Of a stretch of DNA of 64,000 nt, positions 26,301-38,300 are shown piece after piece. The position numbers and the translations under genes were made by a program. Every line of letters starts with the position of its first letter. The stretch's first letter is position 1. Source of the stretch: Sympetrum striolatum (Eukaryota; Arthropoda; Insecta; Odonata; Libellulidae); NCBI GenBank assembly GCA_947579665.1, contig OX388350.1:42503393-42567392 (forward strand). The letters run 5' to 3'. Under the pieces are notes generated by a model. The model ran no database searches, had not been told where the DNA came from, and was given only the letters and a program-made list of their open reading frames with translations.

Positions 26301-29300
26301 CCCAGCAAATCTCAAGCCATAATTTTTGGTTATCCAAAGACACTTAGTAACATCAGCATAACCACGCTACCTAGAATAAAAATTGAAAATACTGAAATCG
26401 ATTACAGCTCATCTGTAAATAACCTAGGTGTAAAACTTGATCAATCCTTTACTTGGATTCCTCAAGCATCAGCTGTCTGCAAGAAGTCTTACTCAACTAT
26501 CCATAGTATGAAACGATTGAGACATATACTACCACTTCAGCTAAAGAAATTACTCGTTCAAGCATTAGTTTTTCCTATCTTTGACTATTCTGACACACTT
26601 ATAAATGAAGCAAACAAAGCAGTAACTTCTAAGTTGGACAGAGCATTTAATCATGCTATCAAGTTCATCTTCAATGCCAAAAAATCGGATCACGTGACCC
26701 CACTATTCAAAGAATTGAAATGGCTACGTCTTCACTCAAGAAGAAAACTGCATACCCTTAACCTCGTTCACAAAGTTCTTAATAAAAGTTGTCCCAGTTA
26801 CTTTATTAACTATTTTACTAATCTTAACAATTCAAAACTACTAGGAACTCGTCCCTCCGGCAAACTCTCGATACCAGTTCATAAAACAGATATATGCAGT
26901 AAAACGTTTCTAGTACTTGGAGCAAAATACTGGAATGCATATACCCATTCTAAATCAGCGCAATCATCTTTCCCCACTTTCAAGCGTGATATCACTGATA
27001 GACTATTCAATTCTGAGCATCAACTATCCTTTTAGCACCTGACATAATTCCAACACCTACCGGTAAATTTCTTACACTAGAGCATGGATACTACTTGATT
27101 CACTTATTACTTTGTTGATCTTTGAATACTTCTCATCTACCGTATCCTCTTTCCTTTTCTTTTTTACAGGCACCTCCATTTAACAGGAATTACCTTAACA
27201 ATGACAAGGACTTCAAGACAGTCCATGAAAACATCTATTGACAAATGCCTCCGGCTGAAGAAATTTTATAAAATTTTTAATATACTATATTGTAGGTTAT
27301 AGAATATTAGATTATTTAGTTTATTATAGCTTTAAACTTTTATTATAACTAACTATCAATTAGGTCTTCTATACATTTTGTTAAATTTACTTTATCAAAC
27401 AATTGTTCATGTATAATCTTTTTCACTTTTCATGTTTGTGTATTATTGTATTTATTTCTATTACTGTGTGTTTCGCGGGTTTTTTTCACCCCCCTTCTTT
27501 GTGGGTGTTTTCCCGCAACGTGGGTTTTTTCTTAGTCAACCTTCAGTTGCATAGATTTTTTCCCACACCCTTCTCTTTTTTTTTGTATTTTTTTAATAAG
27601 TTGAGTTTTTAAAAATGTAACGACATACGAGGTTAGGTGGAAGAGAGGCCCACCTGGGCCTAACCTCGCCAATAAAGGGTCAAACTAACTAACTAACTAA
27701 CTAATGTCTTAGTTTTGATTATATTTTTTATCTTATCATTATTAACCCCTTTTTTTGTCCTGTGGAAGGTAGTTCTAGTTGAAGTTAGGTAGGTTAGGTA
27801 GGCAGTTGCTTCTTGAGTTGCATCTACCATTGTGTTGCCACATATATTATTTTATGATTTCCTAAGATATCGCTCGTCCGACTTCAAACATCGTTTTCAG
27901 TTTTAGAAATATAATCAAGCGCGCATAAGTTCTGGTAGATTGACGATTACCTGACAGCGTTATCAAAATTTTTGTTAGCGAAGGCATAAAAATTAGCGTG
28001 ATCCTAAGTAACAAGTTTTCCCATACAGTTTAAACCTAAGCTAAGCTTTTCCAATGAAAACAGTCTTAGACTTATTTATTACTTTACGTAATGAAGTATA
28101 GAGAATTGAGGAATATTGTTATACTTATTTATTATTGTTTAAGTTATTGGCACAAATGATTTTGTAAATATTAATTATAAACCTCTAATATATACCGTAT
28201 ATCCACTAATATCTGAAATGAAAGGGCTCTGCTGTATGTTTATCTTAATTCGCTGGTCCTTTCTACGTGGTAAATTTGAATACAAAAATTACTAAGGAAA
28301 TTTAAATTGTGAAACAGTTTTAAAGATATACAAGTACAGACATCATCACTAACTAATACCACACAATACATTACCCAACAGGATACGTTGGTTTGGTTGT
28401 TTGTCAGCGTAAAATTTTTCTCTTAATGCTCCGATACGCGTGGTAAAGTTGTTACTATTATTCTCACAAGCGTATGCCTGAAATTTCTAAAGGTGAAACA
28501 TGCCCTGAATATTGCATGTACGAACCGAAAGCTTAATTAGTACCAAGATTTTCGCGTCGATTCCGATTGTTACCTTCGCAACTCAGCTTTTCATTTTTTA
28601 CGAGTTGATTAAGCGAAATGAATCATTGCGAAAACTTGGAAGCTCCAACGGCATATGCTCCCGTGACTCATTCACCATTCCTATCTCAATATCCTTATTT
28701 TATAGAAAACGGAGGACTGATATTTGTTTATAAACAAATATCAGTCCTCCGTTTATACAAATCTAACCTATGCAATTCTTAAAAATACATATAACAAAAT
28801 ATCATCAGGTAATTTTAAAACGAAACTCTCCCTTTCCCTTTATTTGTATATATATACAAATAAAGGGGAAGGGGGAGTTTTTAAAATTACCTGATGATGC
28901 AGTTATTCTGCGAAATCATGGTCGTGATTTACTTACATTTTTTGTGGTGTAGTATAAAAGTTTTTTATCGTGGAATTTTTCTGAATGTATAAATACCACG
29001 AAGTGAAGCCTACGTTTGCTTATTTTATTATAAACAGATATTTAAAATGAAAAAAATATATGTATCAAAATTCAAATATTGATAATATAATGTGGGTTAT
29101 CAACCGGTTTCTTTTAAAACTACGTCGCCATCGTTAAGGAAAATTTTCAAATTATTATTTAATATGTAATTGTTTGTATTTCATTTATATTATTTTATAC
29201 TTTATATTATACATTTATTTATAAATTATTGCAAAATACGATAAATAAATAAATGTTAAAAAGGAGCTTTTACATGGCCCACTCTGTATGTTTACCAAAG

Positions 29301-32300
29301 ATGCAAGCATTGAAGGGAGGAAAGCTTGAGAGTGTGTCCAGCTATCCAACACCTTTTGCACGAGCCTTGGATTATATCGTTTTCGTCCGAAATCGGAATT
29401 CGGAAAGGGTGATTGACTGATTGGCGTTTCCGAGTAGTAGAAATCGCCGTAATTGCTGGCGTGTGCGGCGAGGTAATTCAGTGAAAGATTTAGGGCCCGA
29501 GGACGGGGATTATGTCGTGCCGGAGGACGTAAATAACGCGATGCGGGGGAAATTGGTGCATTAACCCTTATCGCGGCGAGTAAATAGCTTACATATGGCG
29601 ATGACTTATGAGAGTACGTGCTTGTACGGAATTCGTTGTTTATATCGCCCATTCTTCTACGTCGTGCCCTCTTTTTCGGAATTCGCTCTAAATTTGGTAA
29701 ACAAAATCGAAAGAAGCGAATTAAATTTATAATTTTAATTTTAACTCATAAATAATAATTTATTAATTAATTTGTTCGTAATAAATTAATAATATTAATA
29801 ATCGTAATAAAATAATCTGTAATAGATTAATAATGTTAATAATAATAATTAACAATCTTAATAAACAACGTAGGATAAATATGGTTATTAAATCTACTAT
29901 CTTTCCATCGCAAGAAAATTTGCTTACTCACTTACTAGTTGCTTTCCATGTGATGTACTGTTTTCATTATCTTGCGTTTTGTTTTTATTTGTTTTTGTCT
30001 TTATTTATATCAACACTTGTTTATATTTTATTGATAATTAGCTAACTTGCTATAAGCAAAATCTTGATTTGAAAAAATAAATAAAATTTTTTTTGAGATA
30101 TTTTAATTTGAAGCATTGTTTAAATGTTGATCAAGAGTGTTTTTCTTCTGATTGATAAAGGTTGTGTAGCAGTTGGATTCAGTTATCTTTGGTCATAAAC
30201 AGGTTAAATTACCTATTTCGTGGTTTAGTGAAGTGCTTTCTTAAGCAGGAGGTTACAAGGTATTTTGGAGCGCAGAACTTTTTTCAGAGATTAAATTGCC
30301 AGTCCTGAATATTTTGATTTACGCCTTTAAAGAAAACAGTGCACACAATTATTTTTGTCGGTCGTATTTCTGTAATATTTGTTTCAATTTCTGTTATGAT
30401 TAATTTACGTTTTTTTATCATTAGTTTGGTAGCTGCATAGCATTCCCAATTTTATGCCATAGTATCAAAATTACATTTATCTGTTTATCGCCTGCACCTA
30501 CTTACTAGCTAAGCAGGACTCAGGTAGACGTGTGATTTATTTAATCTGCATTTACTATTTATTAATTATATACTTATTTCTCTCATTTAAATTAATAGTA
30601 TTTTACTATTACTATTTATTCACTATTTTGGTATATACGTATTATTGTTTATTACATGTAAAGTTGCAATTATTAATTACTGTAATCAGATAAGTAAGGT
30701 GAATAAAATTACATTGTTTTGATTGATGACTGATCATACTTGCTGCGTAAAAGAGTAAATAAGTATCAATTGGCGATGAGATATTTTAAATGTAATTATT
30801 ATAATATATCTAATGAAAGTTTTAATTAAAAAATATTATAATTAAATATAATTATTTAAATAAATTTTCTTGTTTTCTTTTTTCAAGCTTAAGTGCTAAG
30901 ACATCGCTCTGTTATCGTAAGTTTATTGACATTAACTTCCTGAACGATAAGAAGCTATCATCTAAACGTCAAGATTAGTGATATAGAAAATCATAAAATT
31001 TGACGCCTATGAATCTCTCTGAAATGTATTCTGAAGATCTAGATCTTCGAAAAGTTTTACGAGTGAAAATGGTGTGAATTTAAGAGATAAAATAGTTGGT
31101 CTGAAACCGTAATTGTTCTTCCATGCGGTTCAATCTAGAAATTGAATTAACTTGAGGATAAAACTCTCGAGAGAGTAACAATCGATTACAGCATTGAACG
31201 GTATTGCAACAACATTTCCATCTTTTAAACCTGTTTTACTGGCTTAATTTTGAAGATAATTTTAATCACTCGTCGTAGAGTATTTTTTATGAGATTGTTC
31301 GTCAATAGAAGAGTGTAATTAGTTTATCTTTCTACTTGTCGACTTCGGTGACAATGATTAGCATAAACTACATAACTGTGTTAAGATTTTAAAGTAAAAT
31401 GAAGGGAAGAGAGGTGATACTTTTTCCACAATTTTTTGTTAGAATCACGACCCGTTTCAACGACTAATTGTTATCTTCTGGTCTACTGGTCTAGTCTGGT
31501 CACTAGAAGATGACGATTACTCGTCGAAACCGGTCGTGATTCTAATAAAAAATTGTGGAAAAAGTACCACCTCTCTTTCCTTCGTTTTACGTGATCGATT
31601 TTCACACGATTTCGCCTAACTCTGTGAATTTCATATATAAAGATTCCTTCTCAATGATTTTTTTTCTCGTTAAGTTATGAATATCAGAGTTCGTTAGACA
31701 AAACAATTAATTATCACGAATGGACCCTATCCCCTCAACTACGAGGAACCTTTTAGGAATTACTTTCTACATAGATGGTGTTGGTCAGGATAAATCAGAA
31801 ACCACGAACTGATCATCTGATTCAGAAGGAAATAGGAAACCTCGAAAGAAGAAACAAATAAGAAATAGCACCATCTTGGATTTTGATATTCTTCCGTCGT
31901 TCGTACTTTTTCCAGCTTTTTAAAATTAAGATCGATGTAATTAAGTACGGAAATTCAAAATAAGCGTGCAATTCTTAATTCGTGTTTTCAAAATTTAGTT
32001 TTTAAGTGACACCTTAGTGACAAGATAAATAACTGTATGTAGTAATGTGATTATTTCCTTCCCAGTTGCATATAGAAATTGAAGTAAATGTGTTAATGAA
32101 TTATCATTCATCATTGGGTTTTATGATTTTTCAGAATCTAATTCAAGACGATGTTGATGTATGAAAGAGTTATCTGTCGACTATCACAGCCATCGTCATC
32201 ACCGAGCACTTCGCACCGCTGAGTTAACCCTGAAGGTAATTCGAGTTAATTTTTTTCCGTTCTTAGACCAGTAAGGAAATACACTTAGGTCCATTTACGT

Positions 32301-35300
32301 TCGCCCGAGGGCACTTTCGAAACTCTGGGTGATGTGGTTGCATACTAAAAAAGTTTTGTCCACGCCAGAACGTTTGCATAATTAGTTTCTTCTAATGAGG
32401 GCAAGTCATGCAGTTTAAACGAGCATAATTATTTAATGATACCTGCAGAACTAAATATTGTGTCAAGGATAATAGAGTACATCTGTATACTACTATTCAT
32501 TTGCGACATAAACCATTATATTTTTTATATTTCCATAAGAGGTTATTATGATTTTCTATGTGGTCATCCCTTCACTGTTATTTGGAGAAAGTATGTCATG
32601 TGCCGTCTACATTCACGCTCGACTACTGATGCTATAAGGCTGTAATTCGTGCATGAAGAAATCCGAAGAAGTGTAGTCTGAGCTAAGCGGTAATTCAGGT
32701 AATACACGCAATTTGTAATCGTTAAAGATTTATCTGGATACCCAATATGCCCAGTACGACTAAATATGAGAATTATTCGGAAACACGAGCGAGTTTATCT
32801 AATGTAATAAATTTTATTTCCCTATAATAAGCTAAGTCCCTATTTCCCTATCCCAGTTAATGATCATTGCGGTATTATGTAGCGAATTATTTGGCAAAGG
32901 ACAATGTAAGGGGGACAGTTATTGATGGGGCATACAACATTATTTATGCAGAAATGTATGACGGGCAAATTTTCATTTATACAAATATATATGAAGAATC
33001 GAGGAATCGAGTGAAATTTCGTGGTGATAACAGTAAGAAGAGAAAAATAATTGAATTTTAAAACAGTTTTTTCCAATTGAAATACCAGTGTACAGGAACT
33101 TCCCGACCGGTTTCCCACGTGCAATTTCATGGTAAACCGGCTACATTTCGAAATTCACGCATTAGCAATTCAGAGTGATGTTTACGCAGAAATCCACGAT
33201 ATTTTGATAAAGTAACATGTGGTTAGGGCGCCAAAATATTGTTTATCCTCAATCGAAGGATATTTCATATCGACCACAGCTTAATGCGAAAATCATTACA
33301 CGGTAAACACATCGCTTATTCCGTGCGACACGAAGCTTCGAACTGAAATAAAGTTAGAGATATATTGTCAGCTGCCATTAACTGTATTTTGAAAATTCGA
33401 AGAGTGAAATTATGGCAGATGGTTGATGAGCCTCCTCACGAAATTTCGCATATTTTAGCAGATAAGACGACCTTTAGATAAGACAAGGTAAATTTTCGTC
33501 AACTTTTTTTAGTTTTAGCATATATCTGTCCTGTAAGACGACCCCCAAACTATCAATGGCCAATGAATTAAGTTTAAATCAGCGATCATCATCTGGATCA
33601 TAATACATACATACATACAAGGGACTTTATTTGGCGAAGTTGGGACTTTTTAGTCCCATCTTCCATTTAACTTTACATTTACGTAGTAAAAAATTTCAAA
33701 TCATATAACAAAATAAAATACAAGTCTATAAATATAATACTGTATAGTGAGGTATAATAAGGTATATATAATTATGTCCTATTCGTAATTTTTCGAATGA
33801 AAAGATTTTATTTCCGTGCATCTGGCACGGAAATAAAAATTTTTTTTTTTTACTTTGCGATTGCTACAAAGATTCGCCCTGATTCTGGCATTGGGGAAAT
33901 AAAACCTTGACTGTCAGTAACTCAGTAAACGTAAATTTTAATATTTATTTTGTTTTAGTATTTTATAACCAAACGATTCGGCCGAGATGTTGTGGAAAGA
34001 CATAATTGAAAATAGATTTTTACTTTTCCACAAGGTTTTTGTGTTTTGTTTGTTTTTGTTTTTTTCCACGCCATTATGTGCAAATATACTTTAACCCTTT
34101 CCTTTATAATTTTAATTTTTAATTTATATTTTAATTCAGATTTGAATGATACAATTTTCAATCATATATGTAATTATAATCATAATTTTAACAATAATTT
34201 TTATGTATCTATCCTTTAAGACGACCCCGGATCTCTTCAACTGTGGAAATTCAATTCAGATCTGTATTTCATGGTATTTTGAAAATTCGACAAGTGAAAG
34301 AAATTTCAATGGAAGACGGCTGAAGATCATGATACTAGTCACGAAATTTTCCGAAATTATTTTATGGATCGAAAAGCTGGGATCGGAAATACGGTTTGCT
34401 GTTTGCGTCACTAATGGACCAGAAAAGCAACCAGATCCGAGGCGAAAGAAAACAAGAGGCACGAAGTCATGCGGGAATTCGTAGTAACTCGAGAATCCTC
34501 ACCTTGTTATTGGGAACGATGTGTTTTGATTTGCTCAGAGCTTCCGCATATCGATTGCTCTCTCCATACCTGTCTGCTTATATCACACGTCGGCTCACTT
34601 TCGTCTCTTTCCATTTCACTCTCAGCCCTTTTGTTATTGATGGAACTGCACCTGCTGCCGCAGTAGGTGCCCACATCCCCAAAGAATTGAAAATCTATTT
34701 TTTTTGCTGTGAATAGCGAATCGCTTGCACATGAATTTTCGAGTTTTTTCTCTGAGGCTTTTTGAGTAAGTGTTTGCAGTAGTTCTGCAGTTTTTCCATG
34801 CGGGAAGATTTAGTCGATATGCGATGAGATTTCTTTATAACCTTTCAGCGGATTTTTAAATCGATATTTATTTAGATATTTCAAGGAAATTTACTTATAA
34901 AATGTTCAGTTATTCAAAATACTCCCGAAAATAACTTCAAATATTCTCCAGAAAATAGCATAATAGACATTTTAAAAATTATTATTTGAGGTTATGATAT
35001 AAGAAAAGTGTTGGCGAAGATATCAAGAAAATTATAAGGGATATTTCGAAAATTCAAGTATTTCATCTAAATTTAATTTTTAACTACCGTCGTTTGCTAA
35101 GATGCAAGTGATTTTTACCATTTTTGTCAATCGGATTTAAAAACTTTGCAAGCAAAGATATTATTAATCGTAAAATCGTAAAATAAGTTTCATGGAAAAA
35201 TATTTATTATAACTTCTGGTATGATTTTATGATCAAGGGGTACTTGTATCAGCGATGATTATATTTTATTTACTTTAATGATCAACAAAATGGTCATTTT

Positions 35301-38300
35301 CGGACGAGAGCCTTGTTAGCATAGAAATATTTTTTGCTTCCCTAAATACGGTGATTTCTACAAAATTATTAATTTAATATAATAATTATAATTTATATTC
35401 GAATATTTAATTTTAACTTTAACTTTTTAAAGCAATAGAAAATTTTATTACGGCGACAGATAACCATAAAAATTCGGCCGGCAAAAGGTCATGCGAAAAA
35501 ATTGTTTTAATATAGGCGAAGAACTGAAAAATTATCGAGGGCGTTAAGAAATGGTTGTTCTCAGGCAAGTGATGGGTTTCCTCTGTTTTTGAAACGAAAA
35601 AAGGAAAAGCTTCTGTTCTGCCTGCTAATGTTTGGCCAGAATTCACTTAACAAATAAGTTTCAAGGTGACGGCGACGAATTTCTGTACCTTAATTATCGT
35701 ATGTGGTCCTCCCGTACCCATCTTGACGAAATTCCAGGTCCCATTTACTGCTAATTTTCAATGTACTATTTCTTAAAAAATTTCTTATTCATTGTCTGGA
35801 AAGCAGAATCGTCTAGTAGTGTACATCGAAGGATATATTAACTAGACTATAAATAAATCAATCTCTAGAACATCAATAACTTGAATTGTGGTCTAAATCT
35901 CTCCATAGGAACTGAGTAGTGCGACTATGGAAAATAGGACCTCCCAACAGAGACGAACTTAAGAAATAGACTTTGGATACTTACCATAAACTAACAACCG
36001 AGACTTACTACCGTGAGACTAAAGGTGACAAGTAATCCAAGGCATTAACACGTAACTATTATCACACCGGGTAAGAAGAAATTTTGGATTCTGCAATGGT
36101 TCATTTGCATCCATTTTGATTAAATTTTGGTCTGATTTATCTGTCCCTAGAAAGTAGGCAAATGTGTGTTCTCTCAGTTGGCCTTTACCTCTCCCCGAGC
36201 CAAATCCTGGCTGTGTCCCAAAAAAGCGGAGAAAATGAAATTCGGTAGATTTGTTTCAGGTTTTTGGCATAATTCCATACCATAAAATTAGAATAAAAAT
36301 TCGATGAAGATTTGGGTTTATATAATAAGAACACTATGCAGTTTAACAAAAATTAGGTGACAGTTTAATTAAGAGATTGAAAGATAAAGTATTATAATAA
36401 TAGCATTTTCTATCTAGTTATATATTCCAGTTGACTTTTGCTTTTGTGTTACCTCCAACCATGTCTTTTTAGTCTTATTATATCAAAAGTTTCTTTCGCT
36501 AGTGGTTGTAATTCTAAGTAACATAGAATTATAACTTTAATATCTCATGTATTTTTCAGGTAAAATTTAAAAATTTATGGAGGATTATTTCCGACAACTC
36601 TCCAAGCTTTGTTATACTTCGCAAAAAATTATCACGAGAAACGAAGTTATTTTTTGCTCGAGGAGAAACTCGTGCGAATCAAAATACTTTCGGATAGAAA
36701 GCAGCGCTTGAATGTGAAGTAAGAAATAACAATATAAAACAGGTCACGAAAGTCTTGAAATTTAGGTTCAATTGAAGTACACGTGTCGGTTAGTGAGAAA
36801 TGCATTTGAGTGAACGGAAAATAGCATTAAAACGGAAAGTAGTTAAGGGCTACTTTCGTTAATGAGATGAAATGATATATTCAATTAGTCCCACTAATTA
36901 AAGATATCGGAAGAGCAGCGTTTAACTCTTTAATCAGGCACCATTTTCCTTCAAAATACTGCGGAAGATTCGATTTCAGCTTTTATGCAATACTTCCGCT
37001 TCTCTCTTTTACTTGGAGATGATTTAAAACTCTCATCTAAAATGCATGAGAACGGATAAACTAAGCAAAGAAATTGGAAAAAAATAAAAATAGAACAAAA
37101 TTGCAAAAGAAGTACGTATTCTTTATACAAAATTAATTGAACTTGTTATAGCGATGTGGTGAATAATGTATTAATGTGGTGATTGTAATTTATTGAAAGG
37201 CTTTAGTGATGAGATTTTGTTAGTTGTAAGTTTAAATCGAAATTTTGCTATATATTATGTATGTATGTACGTATATTGCCTACATTTTGATCCCTTTTCC
37301 CTAGAATTATAAATTTTATCTATTTTACGTTAGATACTATTACCAAGTAATGAGGTTATGCATGTAATGGAGTTGTAATGGAGATAATTTATTTGTTTCT
37401 CATTTTTCCACTTCTGAATATTATGGAAATGATTCTTATTTAATGGATACGTTCATTTTGAAATAGGAAATAGTAAATCAAGTTGAAATCTCCAAGTATA
37501 TTATCATTCTTATACTCATATGACTGTCATTTAGAAGAGAGAATCTTTCAAACTATCTGATCGCGCATTAGGTAAAATGATACAAGCGTTTTGCGATTGA
37601 AAAGATGCAATTACGCTAAGATCAGGATATTATACAAATCGAATGAATGTTAACTTTAAAAGATTTTTATTTATACTATATCGTCAATATTTACTAAAGG
37701 TCACATTGATAAAAATGGATCAGAGGTAAATATCGACTTCTCTGGTTTGTGATAACACGTGACCCAAAGACCTTCATTACTTAAAGTTCTTTACCAATTT
37801 TACAATGTTCATCTACTAGCCATTGTTGATCTTGCTTTATTTCACAGTTATCTTATTGAAGAGATATACTGTTGCCGTCAACGCCAAGATATATATTATC
37901 AAATAATCAATCATTCTGAAATTCTACAGTTACAATCGAAACACAGGGACCAAATAAATACGCAGTAAGGTGGTAGTTATCAGAAGATTTACCTTTTGTG
38001 TATGAATCAAAGAGGAAAGGTTACATTCCAAGTTACTCAACATCATTGATTGGCATTTTCCGATATCAAATCTTCAGAGAGATAAGAGACGATTACCGGA
38101 CAAAATAAACAAATGTTTGAATTTATTTTCGAGGGAAGGACTTTATATTCTCTTATGCGGTGCCAGTAGTGTAGTAGTAATATTTATTGTAATTTTTTCT
38201 AAAAGTGCTTATGAAGCTAAAGAGTTCGCACATAAGGGATCAGACAGAATCGAACCCGGGATCGCTTTCGCCAATTCACTTCGCCTTTTACGCGGTGTCG

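Larger units (their letters stand above)
22773..27704 (+). mobile_element. near-complete non-LTR retrotransposon (CR1/Jockey superfamily) with both ORFs open
   Basis: About 4.9 kb in plus orientation, antisense to SDR-A, within its intron 1. The order is a short 5' UTR (about 150 bp), ORF1 (22923-23666), a 276-bp spacer, ORF2 (23943-27035), a 3' UTR and a tail of (AACT)n at 27682-27704 rather than poly(A). A microsatellite-like tail is what CR1/L2-type elements use. The 5' end abuts the AAATAAATAAG tail of another LINE fragment, so the exact start is uncertain by tens of bases. Both ORFs lack stops and frameshifts, which points to a recent insertion. Confidence 0.85.

Noticed and set aside
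33806..33851. Rho-independent terminator
   Set aside because: Hairpin plus T run fits the shape, but it is in an intron of a eukaryotic gene and the stem is AT-rich in its lower half.
34146..34716. Overlapping plus-strand open frames of 65-112 codons
   Set aside because: Overlap each other in different frames, cross a dispersed repeat, and show no motif or splice logic.
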